DNA of 45,639 nucleotides from Pseudoruegeria sp. SK021 (GTDB taxonomy: Bacteria; Pseudomonadota; Alphaproteobacteria; Rhodobacterales; Rhodobacteraceae), in assembly GCF_002119405.1 (NCBI RefSeq), contig NZ_MTBG01000026.1:1-45639 (forward strand), in the 5' to 3' direction. Both the position numbers and the translations under genes were made by a program. The notes under the pieces were generated by a model, which worked only from the letters and a program-made list of their open reading frames with translations, did not search any database and was not told the origin of the DNA. Shown here piece after piece: positions 36,513-44,647 of the stretch; the first letter of the stretch is position 1, and the number at the start of each line of letters is the position of its first letter.

Positions 36513-36535
36513 CATTTAGCGTAACTGACTAAATG
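36513..36535. promoter_or_regulatory. Inverted repeat upstream of repA
   Basis: CATTTAG (36513-36519) and CTAAATG (36529-36535) form a perfect 7-bp inverted repeat with 9-nt spacing, ending 11 bases before the repA start. repABC operons are autorepressed by RepA with RepB, so this dyad is a plausible operator. It does not match the parS consensus. Confidence 0.5.
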
Positions 36536-36546
36536 CGGGGCAGTAG

Positions 36547-37737
36547 ATGAGAGACAGAGAGCAGCGCATCGACAAGCTTGTCGGTGAGCACGCAACCAGA
36601 TTATCCGAACAGTTGCAAGCGCACCGCGCACAGCTGTTTCCACCCGATGCGCAGCGGACGTTGCGCAAGTTTACCAGCGGCGAAGTCGCTGATTTGCTTG
36701 GCGTGAAAGACGCCTATTTGCGCAAGTTGCATTTGGATGGCAAAGGCCCCTCCCCCGAGACTCGCGCCGGTGGGCGGCGGTATTACTCGCCAGAGGATAT
36801 CCAAGATCTGCGCACCTACCTAGAACGGGGGGCCAAATCGCCGGGGACCTATCTGCCGGGGCGCCGTGAGGGTGATCCGCTTCAGGTCATCACGGTGATC
36901 AACTTCAAGGGCGGCTCTGGCAAAACCACAACCGCCGCCCATCTGGCCCAGAAGATGGCTCTTGATGGCTACCGTGTCTTGGCCATCGACCTTGACCCGC
37001 AGGCCAGCTTGTCGGCCCTGCATGGCTTTCAGCCGGAATTTGACCTTCTCGACGGTGGCACCTTGTATGATGCGATCCGCTACGAGGATCCTGTTCCGAT
37101 TCGGGACGTGATTCAAAAGACTTACTTCACCAATCTCGACATCATTCCCGGCAATCTTGACCTGATGGAATTTGAACACGAAACCCCGCGTGCCCTCGTG
37201 CAGCGCGACGGCACCATGTTCTTTACCCGGGTTGGCGAAGCCCTCGGCGCGGTCGCAGATGACTACGATGTGGTTGTGATCGACTGCCCACCGCAGTTGG
37301 GCTTCCTCACAATGTCGGCCCTGTCCGCCGCCACGGCAATCCTTGTCACCGTGCATCCCCAGATGCTCGACGTGATGTCCATGTGTCAGTTTCTGTTGAT
37401 GACATCGAACCTGCTTGGCGTTGTGGGCGATGCCGGCGGCGACATGTCCTATGACTGGCTGCGCTATGTGGTCACCCGATACGAACCCGGCGACGGGCCG
37501 CAGAACCAAATGGTCAGCTTTATGCGCTCGATGTTCGGGGAGCACGTTCTGAACCACACCGTCCTGAAATCTACGGCGATTTCCGATGCAGGCATCACCA
37601 AACAGACCCTCTATGAGGTTGAGAAATCTCAGTTTACCCGCGCAACCTACGAACGAGCGATGGAATCCCTTAACGCTGTCAACGGCGAGATTACGGACCT
37701 CATTCAACAATCTTGGGGGCGCAACAATGGCGCGTAA
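36547..37737 (+). CDS. repA: Plasmid partition ATPase RepA
   Basis: ParA-type ATPase of 396 residues of repABC replicons. An N-terminal MerR-like helix-turn-helix (FTSGEVADLLGVKDAYLRK, about 42-60) precedes the ParA core with deviant Walker A KGGSGKTT (121-128), DLDPQASLS, and Walker B VVVIDCPPQLG. It drives segregation with RepB and represses the operon. Its end overlaps the repB start by 11 nt. Length and motifs are normal. Confidence 0.96.
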   Translation: MRDREQRIDKLVGEHATRLSEQLQAHRAQLFPPDAQRTLRKFTSGEVADLLGVKDAYLRKLHLDGKGPSPETRAGGRRYYSPEDIQDLRTYLERGAKSPGTYLPGRREGDPLQVITVINFKGGSGKTTTAAHLAQKMALDGYRVLAIDLDPQASLSALHGFQPEFDLLDGGTLYDAIRYEDPVPIRDVIQKTYFTNLDIIPGNLDLMEFEHETPRALVQRDGTMFFTRVGEALGAVADDYDVVVIDCPPQLGFLTMSALSAATAILVTVHPQMLDVMSMCQFLLMTSNLLGVVGDAGGDMSYDWLRYVVTRYEPGDGPQNQMVSFMRSMFGEHVLNHTVLKSTAISDAGITKQTLYEVEKSQFTRATYERAMESLNAVNGEITDLIQQSWGRNNGA

Positions 37738-38728
37738 AGACCTTCTCAAAGGCTTGATGACCCCTATTCCTGAGAAGGCTCAGGATCCGGATCCCGATGC
37801 CCGGGTGGATATCGCAAAGCCGCGCTACACCAAGGGCGCTATCGGCGCGGTCAGCCAATCCATCGCCGCGTTGAAAAGCCGGGCCTTGACCGAAATCGAT
37901 CCCCAAATGATCGATGCCGGCGGTCTGACAGATCGCATCGATTTCGAAGACGAAGACCATGCCAGCTTGATGGAATCCTTGCGCACATACGGTCAACAAG
38001 TCCCCATCCTTGTCCGGCCCCACCCTGACCATGACGGCCGTTTTCAGATCGTCTATGGCCGCCGCCGGGTTCTGGCGCTGCGGGAATTAGGCATTCCAGC
38101 AAAGGCCATGATCCGTGACTTGGACGATGCGTCCCTGATCATGGCGCAAGGACAGGAAAACAGCGCCCGCAAAGACCTGACCTTCATCGAAAAGTGCAAT
38201 TTCGCCCGTCAAATGCGGGACGCGGGCTATGATCGCGCAAAGATCTGTGATGCCCTGAGCATAGATAAGACACTGATATCGCGGATGTTATCGGTCGTTG
38301 ATCGCATCGATATTTCGGTCATTGAGGCAATCGGGTCGGCCCCCTCGATCGGACGTGATCGCTGGTTGACCTTAGCAGATTTGATCGAGAAAACCGATCT
38401 TGATCCGGGCCAGATTGCCAAAGAACTGACGGTTTTGGCGCGTGGTGACAAGTCCGTCGACCGGTTCGAGGCAGCAATCGCAATCCTCAGCCAAGACACT
38501 GCACCGTCGACGCCCAGGATGCCGGCCAAAGGTCCGCGCGCCAGCACACAGATCGTAAAAAGCGCCACCGGCCTGCCAATCGGGCGGGTGACTGCAAAGT
38601 CAGACGCCGTGATTCTGACCCTGCCCCGTGACGGCAATGGTGGATTTGAGGATTGGCTCATCGATCATCTTAAAGAATTTCATCGCCAATGGGTGTCCCA
38701 GAACGATGAAAATAACGGTCCACAATAA
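37727..38728 (+). CDS. repB: Plasmid partition protein RepB
   Basis: ParB-type centromere-binding protein of 333 residues. Start ATG 37727 (MARKDLLKGL) is typical; the longer open frame from 37586 only overlaps repA. The ParB box region (VPILVRPHPDHDGRFQIVYGRRR, about 94-116 in two pieces) and the helix-turn-helix KICDALSIDKTLISRM (about 168-183) are visible. It should bind the parS-like palindrome at 40525. The ctRNA region follows. Confidence 0.95.
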   Translation: MARKDLLKGLMTPIPEKAQDPDPDARVDIAKPRYTKGAIGAVSQSIAALKSRALTEIDPQMIDAGGLTDRIDFEDEDHASLMESLRTYGQQVPILVRPHPDHDGRFQIVYGRRRVLALRELGIPAKAMIRDLDDASLIMAQGQENSARKDLTFIEKCNFARQMRDAGYDRAKICDALSIDKTLISRMLSVVDRIDISVIEAIGSAPSIGRDRWLTLADLIEKTDLDPGQIAKELTVLARGDKSVDRFEAAIAILSQDTAPSTPRMPAKGPRASTQIVKSATGLPIGRVTAKSDAVILTLPRDGNGGFEDWLIDHLKEFHRQWVSQNDENNGPQ

Positions 38729-38778
38729 GGACCATCCGAGCAGTAACCAAAGGAGGCACGAAAAGGCAGACCAGAAAA

Positions 38779-38840
38779 GAAAAAGCCCCTCGAAAGGTCA
38801 CATGTGATCCCACCCGAGAGGCCTGTTTGGTATCTAAGCA
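38779..38840 (-). ncRNA. Countertranscript RNA (incompatibility RNA) between repB and repC
   Basis: In the 193-bp repB-repC gap the minus strand shows a perfect -35 TTGACA (complement of 38871-38876), an 18-bp spacer and a -10-like TACGTT (complement of 38847-38852). An 8-bp stem (38785-38792 with 38815-38822) then leads into a run of U, the expected terminator. An inner palindrome (TCACATGTGA) lies in the loop. repABC plasmids encode a small antisense RNA at exactly this place that limits repC expression and sets incompatibility. The 5' end is estimated. Confidence 0.7.
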
Positions 38841-38921
38841 ATTCCGAACGTAAGGCTTCGTGGTGACTGTTGTCAACCAACGTCTTTGGGCGAACGCTTT
38901 TCCTTTGTCTCGTGGACATTG

Positions 38922-40124
38922 ATGGAACGACTTACAACGACGCCCTTTGGGCGGCGGCCGATGTCGGCTGACCTTATTTCACAGGCCGCAACTGCAAGCG
39001 GTTGCCCAGATCTCTCGCACACTGACAAATGGGAGGTCTTCCGACAGATTTGCACTGCCCGTGTTGCGTTGGGTGTAACGGACCGGGCTCTGACCGTTCT
39101 CAACGCCTTGCTCAGCTTCTACCCCGAGGTCAAACTCAGCGATCAGGCTTCATTAATCGTTTTCCCGTCAAACCGTACGCTCGGTGAGCGGGCGCATGGC
39201 ATGGCCGAAAGCACCTTGCGCCGTCATCTCGCGGCCTTGGTTGCCGCAGGCCTGGTCTGGCGCCACGACAGTCCGAACGGCAAGCGATACGCGCGCCGCA
39301 ACCGTGACGGCGACATGACCCGTGCCTTCGGCTTTGATTTACGCCCCCTCCTGCTGCGCGCCGCAGAGTTCGCACAAGCCGCACAAGCCGCTGAGGACGC
39401 CGCAGAGCGCCGACACCGCATCCGCGAGCAGATCACGCTGACCAAGCGCGACGCCCTTAAGCTGGCGTCCTATGCGCAAGAGCAAGGCATGCCCGGTGAC
39501 TGGGCCGATATCCTCGCCGCCCTTATGGACGTTCACAAAGCCATGCGCCGAAATTTAGTCATCGATCAACTTGAGAAGTTGCTATCGACAACCACCCGTA
39601 TTCTAGACCACGTCACCACATCTCTTCGCCCTGAATCAGAAGAACCAAGCGGCTGTGACAGTCAAAATGAGCGGCACTATCAGAATTCAGATACATACTA
39701 TTCTGTTTCTGAACAGAGCTTAGACAAACCCGACACATCCATAGACGCTCCGTCTGCCCAAAACCCTAAAAAAGACCAAACCCCGCGTCCGCTACCCAAA
39801 CTCCCCCTTCACTTGGTTCTCAAAGCCTGCCCAGACATCGAACCCTACCTGATCGACGACATTCGTCGTTGGCACGACCTGATCAAAACCGCCGCATTGC
39901 TTCGTGGCATGATGGGTATCAGCCCCACAGCATGGGACGAGGCCCAAACGACGATGGGTCCAGAATCTGCTGCAGTTGTTGTCTGCTGCATCTTGCAGCG
40001 GTTTTCCAGCATCCGAAACCCCGGCGGCTACCTCCGTGCGCTTTCCGCCAAAGCAGTTTTGGGTACATTTTCACCCGCACCTATGGTGATGGCTTTGTTA
40101 AATGGCGAGCTATCAAAACGATAA
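38922..40124 (+). CDS. repC: Plasmid replication initiator RepC
   Basis: Replication initiator of 400 residues. ATG 38922 gives MERLTTTPFGRRPM, the conserved RepC N-terminus; the codon at 38886 only extends it with unrelated residues. A winged-helix DNA-binding domain (about 50-160, with SNRTLGERAHGMAESTLRRHL in two helices) is followed by a variable linker and a conserved C-terminal domain (GYLRALSAKA). RepC acts in cis on an origin inside its own gene. Confidence 0.95.
   Translation: MERLTTTPFGRRPMSADLISQAATASGCPDLSHTDKWEVFRQICTARVALGVTDRALTVLNALLSFYPEVKLSDQASLIVFPSNRTLGERAHGMAESTLRRHLAALVAAGLVWRHDSPNGKRYARRNRDGDMTRAFGFDLRPLLLRAAEFAQAAQAAEDAAERRHRIREQITLTKRDALKLASYAQEQGMPGDWADILAALMDVHKAMRRNLVIDQLEKLLSTTTRILDHVTTSLRPESEEPSGCDSQNERHYQNSDTYYSVSEQSLDKPDTSIDAPSAQNPKKDQTPRPLPKLPLHLVLKACPDIEPYLIDDIRRWHDLIKTAALLRGMMGISPTAWDEAQTTMGPESAAVVVCCILQRFSSIRNPGGYLRALSAKAVLGTFSPAPMVMALLNGELSKR
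39640..39735. other. Probable replication origin within repC
   Basis: The linker part of repC is clearly richer in A and T than the rest of the gene. In repABC replicons oriV has been placed in the AT-rich central part of repC. The exact limits are an estimate from base composition. Confidence 0.35.
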
Positions 40125-40524
40125 TTCGGATGTTCGTTGATCAGGGTCAGTTCTGAAAGATTTGCAATCTGCAGGCTGCACGCGGAAATCCGGTTGCCAT
40201 GGTCGTCCCGCGCGGATCAGATTGAAAGAGCGGATGTGCGTCAGCGCATTAAGATGACCTGCCGTCTAACCGGTCGATCGCCAGATTTACCCGGCGATGA
40301 TCTCAGTGAAGTAATGGCTCGTCCGCACAAAATTTCCTGCCTGGGGTCCTTCTGGCGCCAGTCTCATAATATAGGCTATCGTGGTTTTGGATAATTTGTC
40401 CGTGCAAACTTCTCTCGAAGGCGGTATCTTCTGTGAAATGTCCGTAAATCTCTTCAATCTTGGCGGGCAGCGAGTCTTCCTCAATGTTGCCGCACAGGCG
40501 TCAAAGCGGAAGCCCTCAGCTCTG

Positions 40525-40540
40525 GTTGACAGCTGTCAAC
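40525..40540. promoter_or_regulatory. Candidate parS centromere site
   Basis: Perfect 16-bp palindrome GTTGACAGCTGTCAAC, 400 bases downstream of the repC stop. It matches the alphaproteobacterial repABC parS consensus GTT-N4-GC-N4-AAC at every fixed position. RepB would bind it for plasmid partition. No second copy was noticed in the window. Confidence 0.8.
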
Positions 40541-40786
40541 TTTCCCAACTGGCATAAGGCAGGGTTTGATGCCGACCTGACAGGCAGGAATGCAGGCGTG
40601 CCTGGCGAATTAGGGTGTTCTATTATCGCTGTGCATCTCCATCAGGTCGATGCCTTACAAGCCGCGCCTCTATAACCGCCAGCATCATATCTCCCACGCG
40701 TGACCGGGTGATACTTACGTCTAAGACCTCGGCCCGCGGCGTCGGCGGCGCGCATCGATGACCATCTCATCGCCGGACTTAAGCCC

Positions 40787-40810
40787 ATACTTAGGCATAC
40801 CCCTAAGTAT
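40787..40810. repeat. 9-bp inverted repeat of unknown role
   Basis: ATACTTAGG (40787-40795) and CCTAAGTAT (40802-40810) form a perfect inverted repeat with a 6-nt spacer, followed by the direct repeat TTATGCTTATGC. It could be an operator left from a lost gene or a plasmid replication or partition element. No adjacent promoter-gene pair explains it. Confidence 0.6.
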
Positions 40811-41068
40811 TTATGCTTATGCTAAAACGGCGGCTCGAAGGGGACAGCCCAGACGACCAAGACCACGGTGCTCACCAAAATTCGCCGAAGCATCTAAAAG
40901 TCTGACTATTCAAGAACTGAGATCGAAGATGGAATGAAGACGTCTTGATGAAATAGGTCGAAATCCATTTTATTTCCTCAAAGGGGTCGTTCCGAGGCCA
41001 CTTTGTTTATTAAAATAGCGTTGCGGGCAGGGGGCGAACACCGACCAGTAGACTAACGGTTGTCTGCC

Positions 41069-42154
41069 TCAGCCCAACAGGTCAGTTGCAGGATTGTCGG
41101 TGATCTCGACATCGTCGTAGTAGCGCATCGCCTGCACCATCGACCGGTGCAAGCTGAGGCGCATCGCCGCTTGAATGGGCGCACCGTCCAGCGCCGCCTG
41201 TGTCAGAAATCCAGCCCTCAATCCATGGGCTGAGGCATGGGCTGCTGGCAGCCCTGCGGTGACCAAACGCGCCTTGACGATGCCGCCGATGCCGGCCGGG
41301 GTTAACCCTCGATCCAGCACCCGCCCGGATTTCGACACCGCACGAAACAGGAAGCCGTCTGTGATGCCGCCAGCATCGATCCAAGCGACGAGCGCGCGGG
41401 CAGGGCGGCCCTTGAGGATCAGCTTTGGGGTAGCGCCCCGGACGGTGGTCTTGGTCTCCAGTAGTTGCAGCGTAAGAACGCCCGTCCTGTCATAGTCTTT
41501 CAACGAGATGTCTTCACGGCGCAGTGCTGCCAGTTCCGAGCGCCTCCGGCCGCCCGAGCCGAAGCCCGTCATCAGAACGGCCTGATCGCGCAGCGCCCGT
41601 AAGCCGTCGGGGTCATAGGCATCGGGTCGGCAGGAGGACAGCATCGCGTCCAGCACCTCACGGGCGATCGGATGAGCGGATTTGGGTGCCTTGGCGCGGG
41701 CTTCTGCATTGCGGCCCTTGGCGCGGGCCTGTTTCACCAAGGGCGCCTCGAACGGGCTGTCGAGATTGCGCATGCGATGGAAGGCCCTCCAGGACGCAAT
41801 GCGCCGGTCCAGCGTCGCCGGGGCAGGGGAGTTGAGCGTTTTGCGGAGGCCCGCCGCGATCAGAACCTCGGCCGTTACGCGCCCACCGTCTTGTTCAGTG
41901 GCAATCGAGAGATCACGGCTATGATCAAGCACGAAGCGGAGGGCGACTTGCTCGTCCTCCGGCCAGGTCGGCGCACGACCGACGTAGCGCGAATCCATCC
42001 ATGCTGTAATGTAGATCAGGTCGCGCTCGTAAGCCCGCAGCGTGTTAACAGGGGTGCCGCGCACATAGAGATTGTGGAGCGCGGCACGATCTTCTTCCGA
42101 GAGCACCAAAGCGTTCTCATGCAGGATTAGGGATGGTGCGGGAAATTGGCTCAT
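41069..42154 (-). CDS. Tyrosine recombinase (site-specific integrase)
   Basis: Recombinase of 361 residues with an N-terminal SAM-like DNA-binding domain (about 20-160) and a C-terminal catalytic domain. Catalytic residues are visible: first Arg in GGRRRSEL, the beta-hairpin Lys near LETKTTVRG, HGLR (His and second Arg), a later His in SLHRSM and the nucleophile Tyr in RYYDD. Its place beside repABC suggests a role in plasmid dimer resolution or integration. No attachment site was identified. Confidence 0.9.
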   Translation of the reverse strand: MSQFPAPSLILHENALVLSEEDRAALHNLYVRGTPVNTLRAYERDLIYITAWMDSRYVGRAPTWPEDEQVALRFVLDHSRDLSIATEQDGGRVTAEVLIAAGLRKTLNSPAPATLDRRIASWRAFHRMRNLDSPFEAPLVKQARAKGRNAEARAKAPKSAHPIAREVLDAMLSSCRPDAYDPDGLRALRDQAVLMTGFGSGGRRRSELAALRREDISLKDYDRTGVLTLQLLETKTTVRGATPKLILKGRPARALVAWIDAGGITDGFLFRAVSKSGRVLDRGLTPAGIGGIVKARLVTAGLPAAHASAHGLRAGFLTQAALDGAPIQAAMRLSLHRSMVQAMRYYDDVEITDNPATDLLG

Positions 42155-42586
42155 CTGGGTGATTTCCTAAAGCTTCTGATGAATTCAGGAATTTTCAGCG
42201 AAGGATAACAAGACCAGTAATAATGGCACCTTATCGAAGGTAATGTTGGGTGTAGAGGTGAGACTGATATGATCCGCATAAACTTAAAATGATGCGCAAT
42301 ATGGCAGCTAAGTTATTGAATAAGTATCGAATTTTTTTCGACTTTGCCCATATTTCCGGACGGTTCGGAACCGGGTGTAGAGGTTTGCGACCAGAGGGGG
42401 TGCGCGCGGTTTTCGTGCGATGGAGCCGTCAGCGCAGCCGGTGCAGATATCCGTCAGACAAAAAAATGGCGGTATCCGGGAGGAGGGGGATGCCGCCAAA
42501 TCATTAAAAACCGCGATTGAGGACCTTGGTGCACGAAGTTCATCCGAAGCGTAGCTGATCCTTGGTTCTGACTTCGGGATGCTGGG
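42155..42586. other. Interval between the recombinase and the IS relics
   Basis: About 432 bases. The left part is AT-rich and probably contains the recombinase promoter. A short frame 42420-42554 (44 codons, ending LKTAIEDLGARSSSEA) reads in a protein-like way, but has no good ribosome site and could be the tail of a broken gene. From about 42555 the sequence is probably the outer end of the IS5-type relic. Confidence 0.35.
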
Positions 42587-42751
42587 ATGCCTTTCAAATT
42601 CAACGGATCGCGGCGGGATAAGTTTGCGAAGGCAAAGTCCCGTGTGACGAACTGTGCCGAATACAACGAGGCGCTGCGCCAGCGCGGGGATGTGACGGTC
42701 TGGTTCAGCGAGGATGACCTGCGAGCCAGTGGCCGACTGCAAACGTTATGA
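42587..42751 (+). pseudogene. N-terminal fragment of an IS5-type transposase
   Basis: 54 codons starting MPFKFNGSRRDKF and containing KSRVTNCAEYNEALRQRGDVTVWF. This is the recognisable N-terminus of one group of IS5-family transposases. The catalytic domain is absent: the frame stops at TGA 42749-42751 and an IS21-type relic begins about 20 bases later. It differs from the complete IS5-family transposase at 44711. Confidence 0.75.
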
Positions 42752-42771
42752 CAGCCTCTGGGGACCAAATC

Positions 42772-43039
42772 ATGGAAAGATCACAGGTGCTGGACGCGAT
42801 GAGCCAGCTAAAGCTCTATCTCCCCTTTGCGCAGACCGGCGGCCAGCTGCTGTTCCACCTCATCAGCCGTCTCTACGAGCGCACCTCGATCATCGTGACG
42901 ACCAATCTCGACTTCGGGGAATGGCCTTCGGTCTTTCGGCGACGCCAAGATGACCACCGCGCTCCTCGACCGCCTGACCCATCACTGCGACATCGTCGAA
43001 ACCGGCAATGAGAGCGGGCGCTTCAAGACCCGTGAATAA
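42772..43039 (+). pseudogene. istB pseudogene of an IS21-family element (internal deletion, frameshift)
   Basis: It begins with the IstB N-terminus MERSQVLDAMSQLKLY and jumps in frame to the C-terminal part LPFAQTGGQLLFHLISRLYE, losing about 150 codons including Walker A. Then [14 protein letters not shown] is followed by a +1 frameshift at the T-run 42934-42936. The other frame continues [21 protein letters not shown] to TAA 43037-43039. IstB is the ATPase helper of IS21 transposition; this copy cannot work. Confidence 0.85.
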
Positions 43040-43168
43040 CCAGGACCACGCTGGCCCGATACGGCTGCGCTGTATGGGGGCTACACCGCATCGGGCCAGC
43101 TACCCGTGCGCTCTACGGGGGTCATTTTTGGATGCCGATAGGGGGTCAAGATTGCGTGCCGATTGACA
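43040..43168. mobile_element. Right end of the IS21-family relic
   Basis: After the istB relic come the repeated blocks typical of an IS21 terminus: GGGGTCATTTTTGGATGCCGAT and then GGGGTCAAGATTGCGTGCCGATTGACA (long copies broken here only by spacing), ending in GATTGACA at 43168. No left end is present in the window, so the element is truncated. Confidence 0.7.
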
Positions 43169-43217
43169 AGGACCGGGCTTTGTCAGGCGTTGTGAAGGTG
43201 TGGATTGCGTGGCCTAG

Positions 43218-44643
43218 CATTACAGTTGCATTTTTCTCTGACGTCTGAATCTCTGAGGTTCCATGGATCGGAGGTCATGGATGACAGGTGCATCAGTCGA
43301 GGCGACGCTTGAACTTTGGGCGTCTTCGTTGCGGGAAGTGAAGGGGCGGATGCGACCGTTGTTCACGCAGGAGCGTGTGGCGGCATCAGCGGGACAATTT
43401 CTGGACGGCTTGCTGGGGGAAGAAAGGCGCAAGACGGGATGGATGCGTGCGGAAGCGGCTGGTGATCCCGGCCCCTGGCGGCAACAGGCGATCCTGGGTC
43501 GCGGATGCTGGGATGCGGATTCTTTGCGCGACATCGTGCGCGATTACGCGCTTGAGACGCTGGCCGATCCCGATGCCGTTCTGGTGATTGATGAGACCGG
43601 TTTTCTCAAGCAGGGTAAGGCATCCTGCGGGGTCGGCCGGCAATATACAGGGTCTGCCGGCAAGATCACCAATTGCCAGATCGGTGTGTTCGCATCCTAT
43701 GTCTCCCGGCATGGTCATGCCTTCATCGATCGGGCGCTCTATCTGCCGAAGGCCTGGACGGATGATCGGGATCGCCTAGTGGCAGCCCATGTGCCGGAAA
43801 ACATTCGCTTTGCCACCAAGCCTGCACTGGCGCTCACGATGATCGAGCGGGCGATTGCTTCAAACGTGCCGTTTTCCTGGGTGGCGGCCGACAGCGTTTA
43901 TGGCGTGGGCGACATCGAGATGGCGCTCAAACGCGCAGCCAAAGGCTATGTGCTGGGCGTGAACGCCAACCATTCCTTCCGCTCATGGGGCAAGCCGCTG
44001 GCCGTGGCTGGAACCGCCAAGGACATCGCTGAAGCTTTGCCCGAGAATGCATGGCACCGGCTGTCAGCAGGCGCGGGGACCAAGGGCGCGCGCCTACATG
44101 ACTGGGCCTATCTTGATCTCGCTGATCTTGATGCCGATGATTTCAACGCGGATTTCACCGGTGTCTGGACACGCGGGCTACTGATCCGCAGCAACATCGC
44201 CGACGGCGACCTCGCCTTCTTCTCGACCTGGTGTCCGGTTGGCACGCCTGTGGAAAAACTGGTGACGGTGGAGGGGCATCGTTGGGCGATCAAAGATAGT
44301 TTTGAGACCGCCAAAAACGAGTTCGGCCTCGACCACAACGAAACCCGCTCTTGGCATGGCTGGCATCGCCACGTCTCGCTGGTGATGCTCGCGTTCGCGA
44401 TGATGGCCGTCATCCGCAATCGCGCCAATACTCGCCCCTTGGATCCCCAAAAAAAGATGTGGTCGGCATGGCGCAAGACCGCCAACTGATCCGCTGGTCG
44501 ATGCAGGAAATCCGCCGCATCGCCACCCGCCTCGCACGGCAACAAATTTATCCCGCACATGTCATCGCATGGTCGCTCTGGCGACGCGCTCATCAGGCCG
44601 CAGCTCAACAAGCACACTTCAAATCAAAAATGCAACTGTAATG
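43218..44643 (+). mobile_element. Complete IS701-family insertion sequence
   Basis: 1426-bp element bounded by perfect 18-bp inverted repeats (CATTACAGTTGCATTTTT at 43218-43235 and its complement at 44626-44643). It is flanked on both sides by CTAG (43214-43217 and 44644-44647), the 4-bp YTAR target duplication expected for the IS701 family. It encodes one transposase in two overlapping frames. Perfect repeats and an intact duplication suggest a recent, potentially active copy. Confidence 0.92.
43263..44641 (+). CDS. IS701-family transposase, probably made by -1 frameshifting
   Basis: DDE transposase. The first frame (43263-44489) has catalytic residues in VIDETGFLKQG, VAADSVYG and the Glu of VEGHRWAIKDSFE. 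At 44449-44455 there is A AAA AAG in frame, a classical -1 slippery heptamer. Slipping there continues into the overlapping frame (DVVGMAQDRQLIRWSMQEIRR) to TAA 44639-44641, which lies inside the right inverted repeat, giving about 459 residues. Without slipping the protein is 408 residues. ATG 43281 is an alternative start with GGAGG 7 nt upstream. A simple indel mutation is the other explanation. Confidence 0.85.
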
Positions 44644-44647
44644 CTAG

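Larger units (their letters stand above)
40125..41068. other. Gene-poor region between repC and the recombinase gene
   Basis: About 944 bases without a supportable gene, with lower G+C than its neighbours. It holds the parS-like palindrome (40525-40540) and a second dyad (40787-40810). On the minus strand 40303-40500 is an open stretch that reads like a protein remnant (phrases GNIEEDSLPAKIEEIYGHF) but lacks a start codon and is cut by a TGA just upstream. I cannot name it. Confidence 0.5.

Noticed and set aside
36547-40124. CRISPR array, tRNA or rRNA genes
   Set aside because: No regularly spaced repeats and no tRNA or rRNA sequence were recognised here or elsewhere in the window.
42420-42554. 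44-codon frame before the IS5-type relic
   Set aside because: Reads well but has no ribosome site or recognised family; left as a remark in the interval entry.
43263-44489. Treating the IS701-family transposase as a simple 408-residue protein
   Set aside because: A slippery A AAA AAG and a well-formed continuing frame up to the inverted repeat make a longer product more likely.
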